From NCBI RefSeq assembly GCF_014748335.1, contig NZ_JAAVIY010000004.1, positions 124,001 through 188,000 on the forward strand: 64,000 nucleotides of DNA. The letters are read 5' to 3'. Source of the stretch: Flavobacterium selenitireducens (GTDB lineage Bacteria > Bacteroidota > Bacteroidia > Flavobacteriales > Flavobacteriaceae). Shown here piece by piece: positions 1 to 7,346 of this stretch. Position 1 is the stretch's first letter. Every line of letters starts with the position of its first letter. The translations under genes and the position numbers were made by a program. Under the pieces are notes generated by a model, which was not told the DNA's origin, searched no databases, and worked only from the letters and a program-made list of their open reading frames with translations.

Positions 1-813
1 AAATCATCAGGAGAAGACAGCATCAAAGGCATCAACTGGCTTAAAATTACACTAGGCGGGCTTTTCGGCTACCTGATCATGATGTTTATCATCATTTATG
101 GCAACATGGTCATGCGCAGCGTCATCGAAGAAAAGACGAACCGCATTATCGAGATCATCATTTCGTCGGTAAAGCCGTTCCAGCTCATGATGGGCAAAAT
201 CATCGGGACGTCACTTGCAGGCGTGCTCCAGTTCTCGATTTGGGCCATCATCGGGCTCGTGATCATGGCGGTAGCGACCTCTTTGTTCGGCGTCGACATG
301 CCAAGCGCCCAAGCCTCGACCCAGGCAATGGCGATGGCCGAAAATTCCGGAACGATACAGGTTTTGATACGCGAAGCCGGCAACCTCCCGATCATTACGA
401 TGATTGTTTCGTTCATTATTTTCTTTGTCGGAGGTTATTTCCTTTACAGCTCGCTTTATGCCGCCATCGGTGCCGCCGTAGACAACGAAACCGATTCCCA
501 GCAATTCCTTTTGCCCATTATGTTGCCTCTCATATTAGGCGTCTATATCGGATTTTTTACCGTCATCAACGACCCTCACGGCGGTGTAGCCACTACGTTT
601 TCGTTCATTCCGCTAACATCTCCTATCGTGATGCTGATGCGTATACCGTTCGGCGTGCCTTGGTGGCAAATCGTCCTGTCGATGGCGATCTTGTTCGCAA
701 CCTTCCTCGGCGTGGTGTGGTTTGCCGCCAAAATCTATCGCATCGGCATTTTGATGTACGGCAAAAAACCGACATGGAAAGAGATGTTTAAGTGGATGAG
801 GTATTCTAATTAG
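1..813 (+). CDS. ABC-2 type transporter permease, C-terminal part
   Basis: The frame is open from the first base, so the N-terminus lies outside the window; 270 codons are visible. The protein has at least five hydrophobic segments separated by short polar loops, and a cytoplasmic stretch just after the first visible membrane segment (EEKTNRIIEIIISSVKPFQL) that is characteristic of NatB/YhaP-type ABC-2 permeases. Such permeases pair with an ATPase, normally encoded just upstream, to export sodium, drugs or other small substrates across the inner membrane. The substrate cannot be told from sequence. The stop codon TAG is the first unit of an octamer repeat tract that follows. Confidence 0.85.
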   Translation, partial: KSSGEDSIKGINWLKITLGGLFGYLIMMFIIIYGNMVMRSVIEEKTNRIIEIIISSVKPFQLMMGKIIGTSLAGVLQFSIWAIIGLVIMAVATSLFGVDMPSAQASTQAMAMAENSGTIQVLIREAGNLPIITMIVSFIIFFVGGYFLYSSLYAAIGAAVDNETDSQQFLLPIMLPLILGVYIGFFTVINDPHGGVATTFSFIPLTSPIVMLMRIPFGVPWWQIVLSMAILFATFLGVVWFAAKIYRIGILMYGKKPTWKEMFKWMRYSN

Positions 814-893
814 CGAATTAGCGAATTAGGGAATTAGCGAATTGGCGAATCGACACATTTCCGTCCGTTAATTATCCCATTCGCTAATTAGTA
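812..893 (+). repeat. octamer repeat tract, mixed orientation
   Basis: Tandem 8-bp units of the form AATTAG plus two variable bases (mainly CG) run from the stop codon of the permease to about 856. An inverse-orientation unit (ATTCGCTAATTAG) sits at 878-891. Part of a window-wide family; see findings. No gene lies in 814-1179; it holds this tract, a hairpin element and a second tract. Confidence 0.85.
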
Positions 894-896
894 GCA

Positions 897-1036
897 ATTC
901 CGGCTGTCCGCTACCAGTTTTGCGGGCCGGGGGCTTTTTTGCAACTCGTTTTGCGGGCTTCCTTCGGTCGCCCGCACACTTCGGCAAAAAAATGCGCCAC
1001 GGCCCACAAAAGCTGACCGCTTCCATCCGGGCTAGG
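897..1036 (+). repeat. palindromic hairpin element, copy 1
   Basis: An imperfect inverted repeat of about 140 bp. It begins with TTCCGGCTGTCCGCT and ends with GCTTCCATCCGGGCTAGG, whose reverse complement resembles the left end. Inner arms pair again (TTTTTTGC with GCAAAAAA, GCGGGC with GCCCGC) around the loop TTCCTTCGGTC at about 957-969. Copies with the same ends and loop but different stem sequence are at 50836-50971 and, inverted, at 56701-56840. Open frames inside it look accidental. Confidence 0.75.
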
Positions 1037-1140
1037 AATTCCGTCCCATGTCCGAAATTTGTCAAAACCATATCATCTGTTTTTGCGCGAACTTTCGTAA
1101 ATTTCCCTGCTAAGCAAAAAAAATGATAAGCGAACACACC

Positions 1141-1178
1141 CATTCGCTAATTCGCTAATTATCACATTCGCTAATTAA
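1141..1178 (-). repeat. octamer repeat tract abutting a start codon
   Basis: Inverse-orientation octamers (ATTCGCTA units) run up to 3-4 bases before the ATG at 1180, so they form the immediate 5' leader of the response regulator gene in place of a recognisable ribosome binding site. Confidence 0.8.
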
Positions 1179-1179
1179 A

Positions 1180-2343
1180 ATGTCCAGAATCCTCCTCATA
1201 GAAGACGAAGCCGCCATCCGCCGCGTTCTCGGTAAAATCCTTTCCGAAGAAAACGACACCTACAAAGTCGAAGAAGCCGAAGATGGCGTGCAAGGCCTCG
1301 AAAAAATAAAAGCCAACGATTACGACCTCGTGCTGTGCGACATCAAGATGCCCAAGATGGACGGCGTCGAGCTGCTTGAAGCCGTGAAAAAGATAAAGCC
1401 GGAAATCCCGATGGTCATGATTTCGGGTCACGGCGACATGGAAACGGCCATCCACGCGATGAAGCTTGGCGCATTCGACTACATCTCGAAACCGCCAGAC
1501 CTGAACCGCCTTTTGAACACGGTGCGCAACGCCCTAGACAAAAAGCAGCTTGTCGTCGAAAACAAGATACTCAAAAAGAAAGTCAGTCGAAACTACGAAA
1601 TGGTCGGCAATAGCGAGCCCATTTTCCATATCAAGGAAATGGTCGAAAAAGTCGCCCCTACCGAAGCGCGCGTGCTCATAACCGGCCCAAACGGCACCGG
1701 AAAGGAACTCGTCGCCCACCAATTGCACGAAAAAAGCGAGCGGGCGAATGCCCCGCTGATCGAAGTGAATTGCGCCGCGATCCCGTCCGAACTCATCGAA
1801 AGCGAATTGTTCGGCCACGTCAAAGGCGCGTTTACGTCTGCCGTGAAAGACCGCGCAGGCAAGTTCGAAGCCGCCGACAAAGGCACGATCTTCCTCGACG
1901 AGATCGGCGACATGAGCTTATCGGCCCAAGCCAAAGTGTTGCGCGCCCTTCAGGAAAGCAAGATTTCACGCGTCGGGGACGAAAAGGAAATAAAAGTCGA
2001 CGTGCGCGTGATCGCCGCTACCAACAAAGACCTCAAACACGAAATTTCCGAAGGCCGCTTCCGCGAGGATTTGTACCATCGACTGGCCGTGATCCTGATC
2101 AAAGTGCCGGCTTTGAACGAGCGCCGGGACGACATTCCGCTTCTCGTCGAACATTTCGCATCGAAAATAGGAGAGGAGCAGGGCAAGGAAACCAAGCGTT
2201 TTTCGGACGCGGCCCTCAAGCTGTTGCAGGAATACGATTGGACGGGGAACATACGCGAGTTGCGCAATGTCGTCGAACGCCTGATTATTCTCGGCGGGAG
2301 CGAAATATCAGAAAACGACGTCAAACTTTTTGCCAGTAAATGA
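1180..2343 (+). CDS. sigma-54-type AAA+ response regulator lacking a DNA-binding domain
   Basis: The 387-residue protein has an N-terminal receiver domain (acidic pocket EDE at 8-10, phospho-acceptor Asp54, Lys104) followed by an AAA+ domain of the NtrC family: Walker A GPNGTGKE at 169-176, Walker B GTIFLDE at 235-241, and the sigma-54 contact loop at 216-221. Two things are odd. The loop reads GAFTSA where the family consensus is GAFTGA. The protein ends about 30 residues after the R-finger/sensor region, at the point where NtrC proteins normally carry on into a Fis-type helix-turn-helix, so that DNA-binding domain is absent. It should act on sigma-54 polymerase from solution or through a partner. 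It is the first gene of a run reaching 5383, and its stop overlaps the next start (ATGA). No sensor kinase is visible nearby. Confidence 0.92.
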   Translation: MSRILLIEDEAAIRRVLGKILSEENDTYKVEEAEDGVQGLEKIKANDYDLVLCDIKMPKMDGVELLEAVKKIKPEIPMVMISGHGDMETAIHAMKLGAFDYISKPPDLNRLLNTVRNALDKKQLVVENKILKKKVSRNYEMVGNSEPIFHIKEMVEKVAPTEARVLITGPNGTGKELVAHQLHEKSERANAPLIEVNCAAIPSELIESELFGHVKGAFTSAVKDRAGKFEAADKGTIFLDEIGDMSLSAQAKVLRALQESKISRVGDEKEIKVDVRVIAATNKDLKHEISEGRFREDLYHRLAVILIKVPALNERRDDIPLLVEHFASKIGEEQGKETKRFSDAALKLLQEYDWTGNIRELRNVVERLIILGGSEISENDVKLFASK

Positions 2344-2765
2344 TGAGGTTCCGTTCAAAAATAGGCATTGAATTGCTGGTCATCGTCGGTGTTGCCGTGG
2401 GTGCGACCGCTTATGGTTTCATAGAAGACCACACCGTAATCGGCTTGGTGCTCATCAGTGTTTTTGCCGCGTATTTTCTGTACATGGCGGCAAACACTTC
2501 ATATTGGATCGAAGGTGGCTTGCTCCACATCCGTTGCGGGCTTTGGAGGCGGAAAATCGACGTTTCCAGGATTCACAGGATCGAGACATCGCGAAACCTC
2601 GTCAGCTCTCCCGCCATGTCGCTCGACCGGCTCGAGATTTATTATGATAAAATGAACTCGGTGGTAATCTCCCCAAAAGATAAGATTGGTTTCGTAAAGG
2701 CGCTTAAAAATGCCCAGCCCAACCTCGAGATAAGGGTCAAAGGATGGGATATGGCCACGGTCTGA
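2340..2765 (+). CDS. membrane-anchored bacterial PH-domain protein
   Basis: A 141-residue protein with two adjacent hydrophobic segments (about 9-27 and 32-48) and a C-terminal domain of short beta strands (YWIEGGLLHIRCGLWRRKID, then RIHRIETSRN, MSLDRLEIYYD and VVISPKDKIGF). This is the pattern of bacterial PH domains of the YdbS/YdbT type. Start ATGATG overlaps the stop of the upstream regulator by four bases, so the two are translationally coupled; the second ATG at 2343 is equally possible. Function unknown. Its own stop is 14 bases from the next start. Confidence 0.8.
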   Translation: MMRFRSKIGIELLVIVGVAVGATAYGFIEDHTVIGLVLISVFAAYFLYMAANTSYWIEGGLLHIRCGLWRRKIDVSRIHRIETSRNLVSSPAMSLDRLEIYYDKMNSVVISPKDKIGFVKALKNAQPNLEIRVKGWDMATV

Positions 2766-2781
2766 CGCAAAAAAAGCATGC

Positions 2782-3906
2782 ATGAAGTTCTTAAAATTAT
2801 TCCGGAAACCCGAATCGATTGCGACCAATTACGCGGAGTTTTGGGCTTGGTTCACGCACCACGAGGCCGAGCTTTTCCGGATAATCCGAAAAAACAACGA
2901 CATCGAACGCAACTTCCTCGACCGCGTCTTTGCGCAATTGAGCCAGATCAACAGTTCTATTTTCCTGTTGGCGGGAATGTCGGGCGATAATCAGGCCGAG
3001 CTGGTTTTTTCTCCAGACGGTTCCATCGGAAACATCGTTTTTACCGAAGAACTCGTGGCGGCGGCGCCCCATTTGAAGCGATGGAAATTTACGGCATTGA
3101 AACCCGCGATCAATGACGTCAGCATCGATTATTCCGGATATGTGTTTTCGGTAGCCAATCTGTCGTTCTCGGTTCGCCAACGTCCCGAGTTTCCGGATGA
3201 GATCAACCTGGCCGTAATTTTTCCCGATTTTACGGAATCCGAAAAGGACAACATCCTGAACGGCGTGATGATTTTCCTCGACAATTTCCTCGGAGAACTT
3301 GAAACCGTGACCCAAATCGACGCCGTAGCGGTAATCGCCACTGCCGAACCGGGATCGGAAATCATTCCGATGTCGAAACTTCCTGATTACCTCAATTGGC
3401 GCGAAAAAGAGTTCGTGGAAAAATACGAAGGGCGCCGCAAGAATACCCAAAACGATCGCTACACGAGCACCGAAGTGCTGCTCGACGACGGTTCGCCCAT
3501 CCTTTCCCTCTACAATTCCGATTTGCTCGAATGGGACGCAAAAGCCTCTCATCCGTGGATTTTACATATCGAGATAGAGTACGACGGCCTTGTCAAAAAC
3601 GGCGGCATGCCAGACGTGGAAACCTATGCGTTGATGGACGCGTTCGAGCAACTGCTCATGGACGAACTCAGGGACGCGAACGGTTATCTCAACGTTGGGC
3701 GCGAAACCGGATGCAGCCTGAGGGAAATTTTCTTCGCCTGTAAAGAATTTCGTCATGCATCAAGGAAAGTTTCGGAAGTTATTGCCAACTTTGCCGACAC
3801 TTTGCCGGTGTTCTATACGATTTACAAGGACAAATACTGGCATTCGCTCGAGCGTTTCCGAATCGCCGAAGACGATCAGGGCCTCGACGAAACCGACGAA
3901 TTTTAA
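2782..3906 (+). CDS. DUF695-type protein of unknown function
   Basis: A soluble, acidic 374-residue protein with no signal peptide or membrane segment. The C-terminal half, from about residue 235, with the ending YLNVGRETGCSLREIFFACK, resembles the DUF695 family, in which a protein of unknown role carries a two-domain alpha/beta fold. The N-terminal half shows a second block of similar character (EFWAWFTHHEAELFRII). The ATG at 2782 is preceded by an A-rich stretch and lies 16 bases after the PH gene, consistent with one transcript. I cannot assign an activity. Confidence 0.72.
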   Translation: MKFLKLFRKPESIATNYAEFWAWFTHHEAELFRIIRKNNDIERNFLDRVFAQLSQINSSIFLLAGMSGDNQAELVFSPDGSIGNIVFTEELVAAAPHLKRWKFTALKPAINDVSIDYSGYVFSVANLSFSVRQRPEFPDEINLAVIFPDFTESEKDNILNGVMIFLDNFLGELETVTQIDAVAVIATAEPGSEIIPMSKLPDYLNWREKEFVEKYEGRRKNTQNDRYTSTEVLLDDGSPILSLYNSDLLEWDAKASHPWILHIEIEYDGLVKNGGMPDVETYALMDAFEQLLMDELRDANGYLNVGRETGCSLREIFFACKEFRHASRKVSEVIANFADTLPVFYTIYKDKYWHSLERFRIAEDDQGLDETDEF

Positions 3907-3921
3907 TTTAAAGACAACAAA

Positions 3922-4572
3922 TTGCAACTCAAGAAAATAAATCCGAATCTCCAAAAAGCACTTGCCGAAAGCGGGCTCGAAGACGCGTTTGAACTGATAT
4001 CCGACACCTGGTCGACGATCAAGAGCGGTGCCGACTGCGTGGCGGCTTCTCCCAAACAATCCGGAAAGTCGACGATGTTGGTCCTGCATGCGATCCAAAA
4101 ACTCCAAAAGGCGGAAGGGGAAAGTACGAGGGCTCTGATCTTGACGGAAGACAAGGAGAGTGTGCTCGAAATGGTGTCAATCTTCGAGCAATATGCTGAA
4201 TATACCAACTTGCGCGTGTTGGGGACACACGACAAAGGCGACATCGATTACGACAAAAACCAGATTTCACTAGGTGTGGACATTTTGGTCGGGACGCCTA
4301 CAAAGATCAACGCCCTTTTCGCCTCGGCTGGTTTTAACCTGACGACCGTAAAATTCTTAGGGATTGACGACGCAGACGTTTTGTTCAAACTGCGACACGA
4401 CGCGGTAATATTGCGCCTGGCGGAAAGTATCGCCAAGACACAGTATGTTTTCACATGTTCGGAAATTACCGAAAGGGTGGAAATACTGGCAGACAAAATC
4501 ATGACGGAGCCTTTGTTTTTTGAGGCGGGAGACGACGATGAACAGGATGATTCCGGAAGTGAAGAAGAATAG
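3922..4572 (+). CDS. DEAD-box helicase domain 1 only (half helicase), TTG start
   Basis: 216 residues that cover only RecA-like domain 1 of a DEAD/DEAH helicase. Visible motifs are Walker A (SPKQSGKST, about 44-52), motif Ia/Ib region (LVGTPTKINAL) and motif II written DDAD (GIDDADVLF). It then runs into a motif III-like stretch (VFTCSE) and an acidic tail (EAGDDDEQDDSGSEEE). Domain 2, which carries the arginine fingers needed for ATP hydrolysis, is absent. The only plausible start is TTG at 3922, 15 bases after the DUF695 stop. Because its length and tail look intact, it may be a stable family rather than a recent truncation. Likely an ATP/RNA-binding or regulatory protein. Confidence 0.75.
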   Translation: MQLKKINPNLQKALAESGLEDAFELISDTWSTIKSGADCVAASPKQSGKSTMLVLHAIQKLQKAEGESTRALILTEDKESVLEMVSIFEQYAEYTNLRVLGTHDKGDIDYDKNQISLGVDILVGTPTKINALFASAGFNLTTVKFLGIDDADVLFKLRHDAVILRLAESIAKTQYVFTCSEITERVEILADKIMTEPLFFEAGDDDEQDDSGSEEE

Positions 4573-5383
4573 GAAAGGCCGTTTTTTTCGGCGGTTGCTT
4601 CGCGTTTTCGGCGTCTTGTTGCTGATTCACTTGCTGGCGCTGACATTTCTATATTTTTTTCAGGAAAAATTGATTTTTCACGCGCCGCCTGCGCTCGCCC
4701 AAAATTACAAGTTCGATTACCCGGCCTCTTTTGAGGAAATCCGTATTCCCACCTCAGGGAATGTTTCGCTTCACGGATTGCTTTTCCACACCGAAAAACC
4801 GGCGAAAGGACTCGTTTTCTACCTTCACGGAAACGGCGGGTCGCTCGAGGGCTGGGGCTACATGAGCGACGTTTACACCAAATTGGGTTACGATCTGTTC
4901 ATCCTCGACTATCGCAGCTACGGCAAAAGCGGAGGCGAGATAACCGACATGCAGGAATTTCTCGACGATATCCGGACGGCTTACAATAAGATGAAAACCC
5001 GTTATCGGGATGAGAAAATCATCGTTGCGGGATTTTCGATAGGAACCGGCCCGGCGGCTTGGCTTTCATCGGTAGAACATCCCCGAATGCTGATCTTGCA
5101 GGCGCCTTATTACGATTTGGCGGCTGTCGCTGGAAAGCGTTTTCCGATGGTGCCGATGTCGTTGCTGCGCTATAATTTTACGACATCCGCCTATTTGAAG
5201 AATGTGGATTGTCCGGTTTTTATGTTCCACGGAACCGCCGACAGGGTCGTTGCATTCGACAATTCACCTCGGATAAAGTCAGAAAACCCAAACGTCAATT
5301 TTTTTCCGATCGAAGGCCTCGGCCATATTCGGTTCAACGACGACCCGGAATTCCAGCGTCATCTCGAAGCAATCCTCAAATAA
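4538..5383 (+). CDS. membrane-anchored alpha/beta hydrolase
   Basis: Alpha/beta hydrolase of the BEM46/YqiA-like kind. An N-terminal hydrophobic anchor (VFGVLLLIHLLALTFLYFF) follows a basic stretch. The oxyanion region is HGNGGS, the nucleophile elbow is GFSIGTG (Ser), the acid is in HGTADRVV and the catalytic His in GLGHIRF. It probably hydrolyses an ester or amide on the periplasmic side. The frame opens at 4520 (ATG), with further ATGs at 4538 and 4547; I chose 4538, but all overlap the end of the helicase gene, showing tight coupling. Last gene of the run that starts at 1180; the MFS gene converges on it with no gap. Confidence 0.82.
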   Translation: MNRMIPEVKKNRKGRFFRRLLRVFGVLLLIHLLALTFLYFFQEKLIFHAPPALAQNYKFDYPASFEEIRIPTSGNVSLHGLLFHTEKPAKGLVFYLHGNGGSLEGWGYMSDVYTKLGYDLFILDYRSYGKSGGEITDMQEFLDDIRTAYNKMKTRYRDEKIIVAGFSIGTGPAAWLSSVEHPRMLILQAPYYDLAAVAGKRFPMVPMSLLRYNFTTSAYLKNVDCPVFMFHGTADRVVAFDNSPRIKSENPNVNFFPIEGLGHIRFNDDPEFQRHLEAILK

Positions 5384-6604
5384 CTATCGGATACTCTTCA
5401 CGAATCTTACCAACAGCGAGATCAAAATTCCGAAAATCGCGACAAATGCAAACGAATAACGCAAGCTCGATTCCTCTGCTATATAGCCTATGACGGGCGG
5501 GCCGGTTAGAAATCCGAGGAAACTTACGCTGGTCACAACCGTCAGGGCGGCGCTGGTCGGAACATTCGGGTTTGATCCGGCGATGCTGAACACAATCGGG
5601 AAAATCATCGAAACGCCAATCCCTACGAGCATAAAACAAAATGTGGCCGGAATCAGGTACGGAAAGGCAACCGAGCACGCCAAACCGATTGAGACGGTAA
5701 TGCCACTGACGATGAGAATGCGGCGGCGGCCGAATTTCGCCACGAGTTTGTCGCTCAAAAAGCGTCCGAAAGTCATCGTGATCATAAATGCGGAATAGCC
5801 CAACATGGCAAGTGCACCTTCTGCGTTGACCACGTCCCGAAAGTAAACGCCGCTCCAGTCATACATGACGCCTTCGCTCGTTCGGCAACAAAATGCGATC
5901 AGGCCCAGCCACGGCAGGACGCCCGAAAATGCAGCCCAAAAGCTGGTTTCCTGTTGTTGCTGGCGTGGTTTGGCCTTTACGAGGTATTTGTAATTGGTCA
6001 GGATGAGGAGCAACACCACGATTGCGGTAAACATAAAATGGATCGCCGGCGAATAACCCAACGCGTTCATTCCCATACCGGTGAGCGCGCCAAAAAATCC
6101 GGCGAGGCTCCACGATCCGTGGAAAGAACCCATGATTGGTTTTGGGAAAAGACCTTCGGCATACACGCCTTGAGTGTTGATGGCAATATTGCAAAAGTTG
6201 CCGGCGATCCCAAAAAATACCAACGCCAGGGCCAAATGCCACGATTCCTGCGAAAGCCCCAACGTGACCAACGCGCAGACATAAAGTGACAACGCGATAA
6301 TCGAAACCTTGATGCTGCCGTACTTCACCACGGTTTTGCCCGAAATTGGCAACGCGATCAATTGTCCGATAGGGATGGCAAACAAAATGGTTCCCAGGTC
6401 GGCTTCGCTGAGGTCGAGGTTATTCTTGATATCCGGAATACGGCTCGCCCACGATGCAAAGGCGTATCCCATGCCAAAGTAAAACAGCGTGACGGCCCAG
6501 CGCACCCGGTTGAGATAGGACTGTTTGGCATTCCGGAACGACTTTTTATACTTGGGTTTCGGAAGGATTTTATCGAGGAAATTGCTGTAATCTATCAGAG
6601 GCAT
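5384..6604 (-). CDS. MFS transporter, YbjJ-like
   Basis: A 406-residue major facilitator with about 12 hydrophobic segments. The first helix (VTLFYFGMGYAFASWASRIP) and the motif ISGKTVVKYGS match the YbjJ/fucose-permease-like branch of inner-membrane transporters. A basic N-terminal extension of about 30 residues (ILPKPKYKKSFRNAKQSY) precedes the first helix. Substrate unknown. The stop abuts the hydrolase stop on the other strand, and I see no terminator between them. It is separated from the divergent GNAT gene by 145 bases. Confidence 0.88.
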   Translation of the reverse strand: MPLIDYSNFLDKILPKPKYKKSFRNAKQSYLNRVRWAVTLFYFGMGYAFASWASRIPDIKNNLDLSEADLGTILFAIPIGQLIALPISGKTVVKYGSIKVSIIALSLYVCALVTLGLSQESWHLALALVFFGIAGNFCNIAINTQGVYAEGLFPKPIMGSFHGSWSLAGFFGALTGMGMNALGYSPAIHFMFTAIVVLLLILTNYKYLVKAKPRQQQQETSFWAAFSGVLPWLGLIAFCCRTSEGVMYDWSGVYFRDVVNAEGALAMLGYSAFMITMTFGRFLSDKLVAKFGRRRILIVSGITVSIGLACSVAFPYLIPATFCFMLVGIGVSMIFPIVFSIAGSNPNVPTSAALTVVTSVSFLGFLTGPPVIGYIAEESSLRYSFAFVAIFGILISLLVRFVKSIR

Positions 6605-6749
6605 GATCAGGAATTTGCTGCAAAATTAAACATTCGCGCCCAAAGGTTGCTTGTGATTCGACGTCTGGCCGGCAGTAAAAGCTTGCGATAGCTGTCATTA
6701 AGCGCGGCCTATGCTTTCTTAGCGCCGGAAAAAGCCCTAAATTTAACGA

Positions 6750-7283
6750 ATGCAAAACTCAATAGAAACACCAAGGTTGCTGCTGCGCCCAATCGAAATC
6801 TCGGATGCGGACGGTCTTTTCGCTTTAGATTCAAATCCTGACGTCCATATTTATCTCGGCCGCAATCCCGTAAAATCGATGGATGTCATTTACGAAGTCA
6901 TCGACAGCATACAAAGCCAGTATAAATCGAACGGGATAGGGCGTTGGGCCGTGGTCGAAAAGTCCAGCGGGAAATTTCTTGGCTGGAGCGGGCTGAAATT
7001 TGAAAAAGACGTCAACGGACGTTCGAATTTTTACGATTTCGGATATCGCCTGCGCCAGGAATTCTGGGGAAAAGGTTTTGCAACAGAAGCCGGTCGCGCC
7101 TGGATCGAGCACGGTTTCGACCAAATGAAACTCCCGCTGATCAATGCTTTCGTCTCCGCCGGAAATGCCGCCTCGAGACGTGTGCTTGAAAAATGCGGAT
7201 TACAGCATACCGAAAGTTTCGAATACGACGGCGGGCCCGAGTGCTGGTACGAAATCCGCAACCCGAAGTTTCCCGAGGAATAA
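6750..7283 (+). CDS. GNAT N-acetyltransferase, RimJ/RimL-like
   Basis: 177 residues with the RimJ/RimL pattern: an N-terminal strand (TPRLLLRPIEISDADGLFAL), the acetyl-CoA loop (YRLRQEFWGKGFATEA) and the conserved late motif NAASRRVLEKCGL. It should transfer acetyl from acetyl-CoA to an amine, perhaps a protein N-terminus or small molecule; the substrate is not visible. A near-consensus -7 motif TAAATTTA at 6738-6745 ends only four bases before the ATG, so the mRNA may be leaderless. Confidence 0.88.
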   Translation: MQNSIETPRLLLRPIEISDADGLFALDSNPDVHIYLGRNPVKSMDVIYEVIDSIQSQYKSNGIGRWAVVEKSSGKFLGWSGLKFEKDVNGRSNFYDFGYRLRQEFWGKGFATEAGRAWIEHGFDQMKLPLINAFVSAGNAASRRVLEKCGLQHTESFEYDGGPECWYEIRNPKFPEE

Positions 7284-7305
7284 CATATGAATATTTGTCT
7301 AAAAT

Positions 7306-7337
7306 AAAAATGGCCGGAATCACTTCCAGCCATTTTT
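7306..7337. terminator. bidirectional terminator hairpin
   Basis: Stem AAAAATGGCCGGAA with TTCCAGCCATTTTT around a short loop. The A-run and T-run flank both sides, so it can serve the GNAT gene on + and the metalloprotease on -. Confidence 0.85.
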
Positions 7338-7346
7338 GTACTGCTT

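Noticed and set aside
920..1126. Small open frames inside the hairpin element
   Set aside because: Repeat-element sequence reads open in several frames; no codon bias or start context supports coding.
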